Source: Lachnospiraceae bacterium (lineage in GTDB: Bacteria; Bacillota; Clostridia; Lachnospirales; Lachnospiraceae). Taken from it: a stretch of 64,000 bases of DNA. The position numbers and the translations under genes are program-made. The notes beneath the pieces were generated by a model that worked only from the letters and a program-made list of their open reading frames with translations, was not told the DNA's origin and ran no database searches. The stretch is taken from NCBI GenBank assembly GCA_902363675.1, contig CABJAV010000008.1, forward strand, positions 1-64,000, read 5' to 3'. Of this stretch, positions 41,997-49,762 are shown in pieces. Every line of letters starts with the position of its first letter. Within the stretch, counting starts at the first letter, position 1.

Positions 41997-43308
41997 GGAA
42001 GTCAAGGCCATGCTGGAAAGCACCGAGAAAGGCGGCGTGCGGAACAGTATCCACAACTGCCTTACCGTGTTCCAGTATGACCCCATCCTTTCCGGGGCGG
42101 TTGCGAAAAATCTCCTGACCGAGCGCATTGACCTTCTAAAGCCCATCGGCAGGAAACGCAGAACCGGCAGCAAGGCCATGACCGACACGGATATGAAATA
42201 TATCCGGCTGTATCTGGAAGATACCTACGGCCTGACCAGCGAGAAAAAGATAGCAGACGCCGCCGATCTGGCCGCAGACGCCAACAGCTACCATCCCATC
42301 CGGGACTATCTGAGCGGCCTTGTCTGGGACGGGAAAGAGCGTATCCGCTACTGCCTGCGGCACTTTCTGGGAGCCGACACGGACAACTTCACTTACCATT
42401 CCCTGCGGCTGTTCCTGCTGGGAGCCATCCACCGGGCTTTCAGCCCCGGCTGTAAGTTTGAGGTCATGCTCTGTCTGGTAGGCGGTCAGGGAGCCGGGAA
42501 ATCCACCTTCTTCCGGCTGCTGGCCGTAAAGGACGAGTGGTTTTCCGATGATTTGCGGAAGCTGGACGATGATAACGTGTACCGGAAGTTACAAGGCCAC
42601 TGGATAATTGAAATGTCGGAGATGATTGCCACTGCCAACGCCAAGAGCATAGAGGAAATCAAGTCATTTTTAAGCCGCCAGAAGGAGGTCTATAAAATCC
42701 CCTACGAAACCCACCCGGAGGACAGGCTGCGGCAATGCGTGTTTGGCGGGACTTCCAATGCGCTGGACTTCCTGCCCCTTGACCGTTCCGGGAACCGGCG
42801 CTTCCTGCCGGTCATGGTCTACCCTGAACAGGCCGAGGTACACATTTTGGACGATGAAGCCGCTTCCAGAGCCTATATCGAACAGGTATGGGCGGAAGCC
42901 ATGACGACCTACAAAAGCGGCGATTTTAAGCTGTCTTTTACACCCGAAATGATACAGTACCTCAAAGAACACCAGCGGGATTTCATGCCGGAGGACACCA
43001 AGGCCGGGATGATACAGGCATACCTTGACCGCTACACCGGCAGCGCCGTATGCTCCAAGCAGCTTTTTAAGGAAGCCCTGAACCACCCCTTTGACGAGCC
43101 GAAGCAATGGGAAATCCGGGAAGTCAACGACATCATGAACCACTGTATCACGGGATGGAAGTATTTCTCCAATCCCCGGATATTTGAAGGATACGGCAGG
43201 CAAAAGGGCTGGGAACGGGAAGCCCCGGCAACGGGCGCTGACAACGGGCGTGAAAAAACGCCGGACGGATTTGTGGAAGTGACCGAGCAGATGGAACTTC
43301 CCTTCTGA
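41908..43308 (+). CDS. VapE-like SF3-type helicase/primase partner of IME-B
   Basis: This 466-aa protein of the virulence-associated E family has Walker A GGQGAGKST (near residue 191), a B-type stretch HWIIEMSEM, and GGTSNALDFLPLDRSGNRRF, typical of VapE. Such proteins are replicative helicases of phage satellites and mobile elements. The start is a TTG at 41908. Together with the CHC2 protein and the repeats that follow it could replicate IME-B after excision. Confidence 0.87.
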   Translation: MSGEWQTLPPELRQAVTDTIEAAPPPRSVEEVKAMLESTEKGGVRNSIHNCLTVFQYDPILSGAVAKNLLTERIDLLKPIGRKRRTGSKAMTDTDMKYIRLYLEDTYGLTSEKKIADAADLAADANSYHPIRDYLSGLVWDGKERIRYCLRHFLGADTDNFTYHSLRLFLLGAIHRAFSPGCKFEVMLCLVGGQGAGKSTFFRLLAVKDEWFSDDLRKLDDDNVYRKLQGHWIIEMSEMIATANAKSIEEIKSFLSRQKEVYKIPYETHPEDRLRQCVFGGTSNALDFLPLDRSGNRRFLPVMVYPEQAEVHILDDEAASRAYIEQVWAEAMTTYKSGDFKLSFTPEMIQYLKEHQRDFMPEDTKAGMIQAYLDRYTGSAVCSKQLFKEALNHPFDEPKQWEIREVNDIMNHCITGWKYFSNPRIFEGYGRQKGWEREAPATGADNGREKTPDGFVEVTEQMELPF

Positions 43309-43331
43309 AAAATCCGGGGAAACCACAGCCG

Positions 43332-43534
43332 GTTGCCGACCCCGTTGCTATCCCGTTGCCGAGCCGGTTGCCGGGAAAAAGCCCGTAACTGCGGGCTTTT
43401 CTCCCCTCTGACAACCAAAGCAACAGAAAAATAAAAGAAAAAGTAAATAAACAGTAACCCGCCAGACAGAGATTGTTTTCGAGGTTTTTTGAAGCCCGTT
43501 GCCGGACTTCGTTGCCGACCCTCTCCTGTCTGGC
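43332..43534 (+). repeat. GTTGCCG repeats, candidate iteron origin of IME-B
   Basis: GTTGCCG or GTTGCTA begins at 43332, 43344, 43355, 43368, 43498 and 43511, spaced 11 to 13 bases within each group. Between the groups is an A-rich stretch (43418-43460). GCCAGACAG (43461-43469) and CTGTCTGGC (43526-43534) enclose the second group. Iterons plus an AT-rich stretch next to a replication helicase gene are typical of an origin. Confidence 0.55.
43379..43402 (+). terminator. Terminator after vapE
   Basis: AAGCCCG (43379-43385) pairs with CGGGCTT (43392-43398), followed by TT and TCTCC. It lies within the repeat region. Confidence 0.65.
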
Positions 43535-43561
43535 TTATTTCATTTATGGAGGTAACTGCCT

Positions 43562-43759
43562 ATGGCAAAAAGCAAAACTGAAATCCATGTCACAACGGTA
43601 TTTGACGGCGAACTGGACGCTACGGACGTTTTCGTGAGCCTGATTGCACAGAAATACAGCCAGAGAAATGATAAAGAATATCTTGTGAAAAAGCAAGATT
43701 TAGAGTATAATAAAGACAAGGTTCAGCATGACCGTGTTCCGTCTGGATTGTGCGGGTAA
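43562..43759 (+). CDS. Small protein preceding the IME-B recombinase
   Basis: This 65-aa protein (MAKSKTEIHVTTVFDGELDA start, YNKDKVQHDRVPSGLCG end) has a TGGAGG site nine bases upstream. The stop directly abuts the recombinase ATG, so translation is probably coupled. No family is recognised with certainty. Small genes of this kind often precede TnpX-type recombinases, and a role in directing excision is possible. Confidence 0.65.
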   Translation: MAKSKTEIHVTTVFDGELDATDVFVSLIAQKYSQRNDKEYLVKKQDLEYNKDKVQHDRVPSGLCG

Positions 43760-45430
43760 ATGGTTATGATGAACGGAATGGAATATACAGGCATGGACGC
43801 AATACTGGCGGGCAGCTTCCGGGCGGCTATCTATTGCAGGCTTTCCAAGGACGATGACCTTGACGGGGAGAGCGCCAGCATTGCAAACCAGCGGGATATG
43901 CTGGAAAACTACTGCGAGAAGCAGGGATGGGAGGTTGTTGCAGTCTATCAGGACGATGGCTACACGGGGCTGAACATGGAGCGCCCCGACCTGAAACGGA
44001 TGTTGAAAGCCATCGAGCGCAGGCAGGCCAACCTTGTGATAACGAAAGACCTATCCAGACTGGGTAGGAATTACTTGCAGACCGGCTTCCTGATTGAAGA
44101 TTTCTTTCCCCGCCACGGCGTCCGGTATATCGCCATGAATGACGGTATCGACACCATGCGGGACAACAACGACATTGCACCGTTCAAGAATATCCTCAAC
44201 GAGATGTACAGCAAGGACATTTCCAAGAAGGTTCATTCCTCTTATCTGCTGAAAGCCCAGAAAGGCCAGTTTACCGGCTGCCTTGCCCCCTTCGGCTACC
44301 AGAAAGACCCGGAGGACAAAAACCACCTGCTGATTGACGAGGAAACAGCTCCCATTGTCCGGCGTCTGTTTGCATGGGCGCTGGAAGGACACGGCCCCAA
44401 CTACATCCGGCGCAGGCTGGAAGAAGAAAAAATCCCCTGCCCGACCTACTGGAACCGGGTACGGGGGCTGCGGAACGTGTCAACCAAGTGGGAAAAGAAA
44501 GACCCGGTAAACGGGCGGTATATCTGGGACTTTACCGTGATTAAGGACATCCTGATGAACCCCGTCTACACCGGCGCTATCGCTTCCCAGAAGAAGGAAT
44601 ACCGCTTCAAAATCGGCACCATCGGGGAGAAAAAGCCGGAGGAATGGATTGTCGTGGAGAACCAGCATGAGCCGCTTGTTGACCGCAAGACCTTTGACAT
44701 CGTGCAGCGCAAGCTGAAATCCCGGCAGCGCCCCCGCCAGACCGGGGAAATCAGCCTGTTTGCGGGGCTTATCAAATGCGGCGAGTGCGGGAAGTCGCTG
44801 ACTATCCGCTACACCAACGAGAAGCACCCGAAGCAGATTTATTCCTGTAAGACCTACAACGCCTACGGAAAGCAGCACTGTTCCCAGCACCGGGTTGAGT
44901 ACGACACCCTGTACCGGCTTGTCCTGAACAAAATCCGGGAGTGCGCCAGAGCAGCCCTGATGGACGGGGAGGCCGTTGCCGAGAAGCTGTCCGACACCTG
45001 CGAAGCCGAGCAGAAAGGCCAGCGGGAAGCGTTGGAGCGTTCCCTTGCCAAAGACGAGGAACGGATTGACGTTCTGGAAAAGATGGTGCTGCGGCTGTAT
45101 GAGGACATGGTTGCCGGACGTATCAGCGAAGCGAACTTCAATCTGCTGATGGAAAAGACGCAGAAGGAACAGGCCGAGTTGAAAACAAGGGTTGAGGAAG
45201 GCCGGAAGAAGCTGGCCGATGAAATCCGGCTTGCGTGTGACGCCCGCCAGTGGGTAGAAGCCATTCAGGAATACGCCGACATCACGGAACTGGACGCCGC
45301 CACCCTCAACCGCCTGATTAAAGAAATCGTTGTCCATGAGAGCATAGACAGCGATAAGACAAGACACATTTCTATCGAAATTCATTTCAATCTCAAACCC
45401 ATCCCGGAAGTGGAGCAGGTCACAGCCTGA
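43760..45430 (+). CDS. Large serine recombinase of IME-B
   Basis: This 556-aa recombinase has the resolvase domain with AIYCRLSKDDDLDGESASIA (serine of CRLS as nucleophile), the recombinase domain at about 175-310, and a zinc ribbon KCGECGKSLTIRYTNE with later cysteines. A coiled coil (about 400-490) follows. The first codons (MVMMNGMEYTGMD) contain several possible starts. It lies 90 bases from the right end of IME-B and should act on the maff2 repeats. Confidence 0.92.
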   Translation: MVMMNGMEYTGMDAILAGSFRAAIYCRLSKDDDLDGESASIANQRDMLENYCEKQGWEVVAVYQDDGYTGLNMERPDLKRMLKAIERRQANLVITKDLSRLGRNYLQTGFLIEDFFPRHGVRYIAMNDGIDTMRDNNDIAPFKNILNEMYSKDISKKVHSSYLLKAQKGQFTGCLAPFGYQKDPEDKNHLLIDEETAPIVRRLFAWALEGHGPNYIRRRLEEEKIPCPTYWNRVRGLRNVSTKWEKKDPVNGRYIWDFTVIKDILMNPVYTGAIASQKKEYRFKIGTIGEKKPEEWIVVENQHEPLVDRKTFDIVQRKLKSRQRPRQTGEISLFAGLIKCGECGKSLTIRYTNEKHPKQIYSCKTYNAYGKQHCSQHRVEYDTLYRLVLNKIRECARAALMDGEAVAEKLSDTCEAEQKGQREALERSLAKDEERIDVLEKMVLRLYEDMVAGRISEANFNLLMEKTQKEQAELKTRVEEGRKKLADEIRLACDARQWVEAIQEYADITELDAATLNRLIKEIVVHESIDSDKTRHISIEIHFNLKPIPEVEQVTA

Positions 45431-45431
45431 C

Positions 45432-45460
45432 CTGCCCCGCCGGGGCGGTTCTTAAAAAAC
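45432..45460 (+). terminator. Terminator after the IME-B recombinase
   Basis: GCCCC and GGGGC form a compact stem with the loop GCC, followed by GGTTCTT. It is weak but well placed. Confidence 0.5.
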
Positions 45461-45520
45461 TCCATAGATATTTCTTGACACGCCGCCGCCCGCCATCGAG
45501 CCGGTTTCCTACACCTATTT

Positions 45521-45541
45521 GGGTATGAAACAGCTTATGGC
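45521..45541 (+). repeat. Right direct repeat of IME-B (maff2-derived)
   Basis: This 21-base sequence differs at two positions from 33440-33460 and is in frame with the remaining maff2 codons. It encodes GMKQLMA like the left copy. Confidence 0.8.
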
Positions 45542-45608
45542 CGGTGCTGGTGTAGCCGTTGTTGGTATGGTTCTTGTACCTCTGCTCTCCGGGCTGTTCT
45601 CTGTCTAA
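45542..45608 (+). CDS. Maff2 family membrane protein, 3' part (interrupted)
   Basis: The last 22 codons of maff2 encode GAGVAVVGMVLVPLLSGLFS plus V and stop, the second hydrophobic helix. Bases 24606-24736, 33440-33460 and 45542-45608 together give 219 bases, exactly 73 codons with the stop. Without loss of both IMEs no full Maff2 can be made from this locus. Confidence 0.82.
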
Positions 45609-45677
45609 GCGTTCCTGCATGAAATCCTTGCCGCTCCCGCAGTTCTGCGGGGGCGGCGGAAAGGAGGTTGACACCGT

Positions 45678-46547
45678 ATGGATTTCTTACTTGAAGCCCT
45701 GACGAATTGGCTGAAAGAAATGCTGGTGGGCGGTATTATGAGCAACCTTTCGGGGATGTTTGACAGCGTAAACCAACAGGTCGCGGATATATCCGTACAG
45801 GTAGGACAGACCCCACAGGGATGGAATGGCAGTATTTTCAATATGATTGAGAATCTGTCAAACTCCATCATGGTGCCGATTGCAGGTGTGATCCTGGCTA
45901 TCGTGATGACCGTAGACCTGATCCAGATGATTGCAGACAAGAACAACCTGCATGATGTGGATACCTGGATGATTTTCAAGTGGGTGTTCAAATCAGCTGC
46001 CGCCATCCTCATTGTCACAAACACATGGAATATCGTGATGGGCGTCTTTGATATGGCGCAGAGCGTGGTGGCGCAGGCGGCAGGGATTATCAATTCGGAT
46101 GCGTCCATTGACATTTCCTCAGTTATGACCGATCTGGAACCGAGGCTGATGGAAATGGATTTGGGACCGCTGTTCGGACTGTGGTTCCAATCCCTCTTTA
46201 TTGGCATTACCATGTGGGCGTTGTATATCTGTATCTTTATCGTTATTTATGGCCGTATGATCGAGATCTACCTTGTAACTTCGGTGGCTCCTGTTCCAAT
46301 GGCTGCAATGATGGGCAAAGAATGGGGCGGTATGGGACAGAATTACCTCCGATCTCTGCTGGCACTGGGCTTTCAGGCGTTTCTCATTATCGTCTGCGTG
46401 GCAATTTATGCTGTGCTGGTGCAGAACATCGCTCTGGAAGATGACATCATCATGGCAATCTGGAGCTGCGTGGGCTACACCGTACTGCTATGTTTTACGC
46501 TGTTCAAAACCGGCAGTCTCGCCAAATCAGTCTTTCAGGCACACTAA
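45678..46547 (+). CDS. VirB6/TrbL-like mating-channel membrane protein
   Basis: This 289-aa protein has at least six hydrophobic segments (about 60-85, 105-125, 170-200, 205-225, 235-255, 260-280). It is a polytopic inner-membrane protein of the VirB6/CD0411-like type that forms part of the DNA translocation channel. ATG 45678 follows AAAGGAGG. It opens the uninterrupted stretch of the ICE transfer operon. Confidence 0.87.
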   Translation: MDFLLEALTNWLKEMLVGGIMSNLSGMFDSVNQQVADISVQVGQTPQGWNGSIFNMIENLSNSIMVPIAGVILAIVMTVDLIQMIADKNNLHDVDTWMIFKWVFKSAAAILIVTNTWNIVMGVFDMAQSVVAQAAGIINSDASIDISSVMTDLEPRLMEMDLGPLFGLWFQSLFIGITMWALYICIFIVIYGRMIEIYLVTSVAPVPMAAMMGKEWGGMGQNYLRSLLALGFQAFLIIVCVAIYAVLVQNIALEDDIIMAIWSCVGYTVLLCFTLFKTGSLAKSVFQAH

Positions 46548-46567
46548 AACGGAAGGAGGTTTCCACA

Positions 46568-47023
46568 TTGGCTTATGTACCCGTACCCAAGGACTTAACA
46601 AAAGTCAAAACAAAGGTCATGTTCAATCTGACCAAGCGGCAGCTTATCTGCTTTACGGGCGGAGCGCTTATTGGCGTACCGCTTTTCTTTTTGCTCAGAA
46701 AACCTACCGGAAACAGTGTAGCGGCTATGTGTATGATGCTGGTTATGCTGCCCTTCTTTATGCTGGCTATGTACGAAAAGCATGGACAGCCCCTGGAAAA
46801 GATCGTGGGCAACATTCTCAAAGTAGCTGTAATCCGTCCAAAGCAGCGACCTTACCAGACCAACAACTTTTATGCCGTATTAAAGCGGCAGGAAATGCTC
46901 GATAAGGAGGTGTATGACATTGTTCACCGCAATAAAAAAATGGCTGCATCGGATATTCGGAAAAACCGAGGAAAAAACTGTGCAGCCGGTAAAGACAAAG
47001 AAAAAGCTGTCCCGCGCCGATAA
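46568..47023 (+). CDS. PrgI family protein (TTG start)
   Basis: This 151-aa protein begins at TTG 46568 after AAGGAGG. The N-terminus AYVPVPKDLTKVKTKVMFNL is typical of PrgI, followed by two hydrophobic segments (about 25-45 and 50-68), then a basic tail. PrgI is the VirB3-like subunit of Gram-positive conjugation channels and precedes virB4 here as usual. Its end overlaps virB4 by 110 bases in another frame. Confidence 0.86.
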   Translation: MAYVPVPKDLTKVKTKVMFNLTKRQLICFTGGALIGVPLFFLLRKPTGNSVAAMCMMLVMLPFFMLAMYEKHGQPLEKIVGNILKVAVIRPKQRPYQTNNFYAVLKRQEMLDKEVYDIVHRNKKMAASDIRKNRGKNCAAGKDKEKAVPRR

Positions 47024-49382
47024 GAAGCAGATTGAAGCGGCCATTGCCCGCGCTAACCGCACGGACAAAAAAGGAAAATCTGCGCAGGACAGTATCCCTT
47101 ATGAACGGATGTGGCCGGACGGAATCTGCCGCGTATCGGACAGCCACTACACAAAGACCATCCAGTTTCAGGACATCAACTATCAGCTCTCCCAAAACGA
47201 AGATAAGACGGCAATCTTTGAGGGGTGGTGTGATTTCCTCAATTATTTTGACAGCTCGATTCATTTCCAGCTGTCTTTTTTGAACCTTGCGGCATCGGAG
47301 GAGACCTTTGCTAACTCCATTTCCATCCCGCCCCAGAGGGACGCCTTTGACAGTATCCGCGAGGAATACACCACAATGCTGCAAAATCAGCTGGCCAGAG
47401 GTAACAACGGTCTCATCAAGACCAAATACCTGACCTTTGGTATCGACGCGGACAGCATCAAAGTCGCCAAGCCCCGTCTGGAGCGTATTGAGACCGATAT
47501 ACTTAATAACTTCAAGCGTCTTGGTGTAGCTGCCAGAACGCTGGACGGTAAAGAAAGGCTTTTTCAGCTTCATGCGGTATTCCACATGGATGAACAACTC
47601 CCGTTTCAGTTTGAATGGGACTGGCTGGCTCCTTCCGGTCTGTCCACAAAGGATTTTATTGCACCAAGCTCCTTTGAGTTCCGCACCGGCAAGCAGTTCC
47701 GTATGGGTAAGAAATACGGAGCTGTTTCTTTTTTGCAGATCCTCGCACCGGAGCTGAATGACCGTTTGCTGGCTGATTTTCTGGATATGGAAAGTTCGCT
47801 CATTGTGAGTATGCACATTCAGTCGGTGGATCAGGTGAAAGCCATCAAAACGGTAAAGCGGAAGATTACCGACCTGGACCGCAGCAAGATCGAGGAACAG
47901 AAAAAAGCAGTCCGTGCCGGATACGACATGGACATCATTCCATCTGACCTTGCTACCTACGGCAGTGAAGCGAAAAAACTCTTGCAGGATTTGCAGAGCC
48001 GCAACGAGAGAATGTTCCTTTTGACCTTTCTGGTGCTGAACACAGCGGACAATCCCCGTCAGCTTGGCAACAACATCTTTCAGGCAGGCTCTATTGCCCA
48101 GAAGTATAACTGTCAGCTGACCAGGCTGGACTTCCAGCAGGAAGAAGGGCTGATGAGCTGTCTGCCTCTGGGTCTCAATCAGATTGAGATTCAACGAGGA
48201 CTGACCACCAGTTCCACAGCTATCTTTGTGCCCTTTACTACGCAGGAACTGTTCCAGAACGGGAAAGAAGCCCTGTACTACGGCATCAATGCTCTGTCAA
48301 ACAACCTCATTATGGTGGACAGAAAGCTGCTGAAAAACCCAAATGGTCTGATTCTGGGTACGCCGGGTTCCGGTAAGTCCTTCAGCGCAAAACGAGAAAT
48401 TGCCAACTGTTTTTTGCTTACCAGCGATGATGTCATTATCTGTGACCCGGAAGCGGAGTACGCACCTCTTGTTGAGCGTCTGCATGGGCAGGTCATCAAG
48501 ATCTCACCTACTTCAACCAACTATATCAATCCGATGGATCTGAATCTGGACTATTCGGATGATGAAAGCCCGCTGTCACTCAAGTCTGACTTTATCCTCA
48601 GCTTGTGTGAGCTGATCGTGGGCGGTAAGGAGGGCTTGCAGCCGGTGCAGAAAACCATTATTGACCGTTGTGTACGGCTGGTCTATCAGACCTATCTCAA
48701 TGACCCGCGCCCGGAGAATATGCCCATACTGGAGGATTTGTATAACCTGCTTCGGGAACAGGAGGAAAAGGAAGCCCAGTATATCGCTACGGCTCTTGAA
48801 ATCTATGTAACCGGCTCCCTCAATGTGTTCAACCACCAAAGCAATGTGGACATTGATAACCGGATTGTCTGCTATGACATCAAGGAACTGGGCAAGCAGC
48901 TTAAAAAAATCGGAATGCTGGTAGTTCAGGATCAGGTGTGGAACCGTGTCACCATCAACCGTGCCGCTCACAAGTCTACCCGCTACTACATCGACGAGAT
49001 GCACCTGCTTTTGAAGGAGGAGCAGACCGCCGCCTATACGGTGGAAATCTGGAAGCGATTCAGAAAATGGGGCGGTATTCCGACAGGTATCACCCAGAAT
49101 GTCAAAGACCTTTTGAGCAGCCGCGAGGTAGAGAACATCTTTGAAAACTCGGACTTCGTGTATATGCTTAACCAGGCAGGCGGAGACCGCCAGATTTTGG
49201 CGAAGCAACTGGGGATTTCCACGCACCAGCTTAGCTATGTGACCCACTCCGGTGAGGGCGAGGGCCTGCTGTTCTATGGCTCCACGATCCTGCCGTTTGT
49301 GGATCACTTCCCGAAGAACACCGAACTTTACCGCATTATGACTACCAAGCCCCAGGAACTGAAAAAGAAGGAGGATAAATGA
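46914..49382 (+). CDS. VirB4/TraE-type conjugation ATPase
   Basis: This 822-aa cytoplasmic ATPase powers the mating channel. Walker A GTPGSGKSF is near residue 482 and Walker B YYIDEMHLLLK near 692. The N-terminal 400 residues are the CagE/TrbE/VirB domain, and NQAGGDRQILAKQLGIS is the usual C-terminal region. ATG 46914 follows GGAGG. Intact, which shows that the operon beyond maff2 is well preserved. Confidence 0.92.
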   Translation: MTLFTAIKKWLHRIFGKTEEKTVQPVKTKKKLSRADKKQIEAAIARANRTDKKGKSAQDSIPYERMWPDGICRVSDSHYTKTIQFQDINYQLSQNEDKTAIFEGWCDFLNYFDSSIHFQLSFLNLAASEETFANSISIPPQRDAFDSIREEYTTMLQNQLARGNNGLIKTKYLTFGIDADSIKVAKPRLERIETDILNNFKRLGVAARTLDGKERLFQLHAVFHMDEQLPFQFEWDWLAPSGLSTKDFIAPSSFEFRTGKQFRMGKKYGAVSFLQILAPELNDRLLADFLDMESSLIVSMHIQSVDQVKAIKTVKRKITDLDRSKIEEQKKAVRAGYDMDIIPSDLATYGSEAKKLLQDLQSRNERMFLLTFLVLNTADNPRQLGNNIFQAGSIAQKYNCQLTRLDFQQEEGLMSCLPLGLNQIEIQRGLTTSSTAIFVPFTTQELFQNGKEALYYGINALSNNLIMVDRKLLKNPNGLILGTPGSGKSFSAKREIANCFLLTSDDVIICDPEAEYAPLVERLHGQVIKISPTSTNYINPMDLNLDYSDDESPLSLKSDFILSLCELIVGGKEGLQPVQKTIIDRCVRLVYQTYLNDPRPENMPILEDLYNLLREQEEKEAQYIATALEIYVTGSLNVFNHQSNVDIDNRIVCYDIKELGKQLKKIGMLVVQDQVWNRVTINRAAHKSTRYYIDEMHLLLKEEQTAAYTVEIWKRFRKWGGIPTGITQNVKDLLSSREVENIFENSDFVYMLNQAGGDRQILAKQLGISTHQLSYVTHSGEGEGLLFYGSTILPFVDHFPKNTELYRIMTTKPQELKKKEDK

Positions 49383-49762
49383 TGATGAACCCCAACATTT
49401 TGAATAAAAATCCGCTGATGTTTTTTGACAGGGCGGTAAATGCCCAGCGCAGCCAGCTGCTTACAGTCATGGCCGATGCGGTAAGTGAGTGCCGCACGGC
49501 GGCAGATCAGGCAGCCGAACTGAATGAGACCGGTCAGGTGGGGCTGCTCCGTCTGGCAGAGGTCTGGAGTGCCATCCGTGCTAAGGAAGGTATGGGCGGT
49601 CTGGTTCTGAAAGGAACCGAAGCGAAGATCCTGTCCGATGTGGTGGCACAGTTTTATGCCTACCTGTCCGGCTGTATGTTCAACGATCCTGTGGGAATGG
49701 CCATTTATGCAGAGCTGCACTACATGATGTCCTCCCTCATGCTGGGAGAATGGTTTGAATAA
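49379..49762 (+). CDS. Conserved ICE transfer-region protein
   Basis: This 127-aa protein overlaps virB4 by four bases and the next gene by eight. It is soluble and helical (LLTVMADAVSECRTAADQAA, then LVLKGTEAKILSDVVAQFYA) with no named domain that I recognise. Its fixed place between VirB4 and the wall hydrolase suggests a structural or regulatory part of the channel. Confidence 0.78.
   Translation: MMMNPNILNKNPLMFFDRAVNAQRSQLLTVMADAVSECRTAADQAAELNETGQVGLLRLAEVWSAIRAKEGMGGLVLKGTEAKILSDVVAQFYAYLSGCMFNDPVGMAIYAELHYMMSSLMLGEWFE

Larger units (their letters stand above)
33461..45541 (+). mobile_element. IME-B: about 12.1 kb mobilizable element inserted in maff2
   Basis: It is flanked by 21-base near-identical direct repeats derived from maff2 (33440-33460 and 45521-45541). 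The exact crossover must lie in the shared right part of the repeat (CAGCTTATGGC), because the two mismatches lie to its left. Contents: XRE, NTF2-like, MBL-fold hydrolase, second XRE, Cys-rich protein, HTH, DUF3847, oriT, GntR/ABC/permease cassette, MobQ relaxase, CHC2 primase, VapE, iterons, serine recombinase. No mating-channel genes. Confidence 0.78.

Noticed and set aside
46818..48194. 458-codon minus-strand ORF opposite virB4
   Set aside because: Antisense shadow of a strongly conserved ATPase gene.
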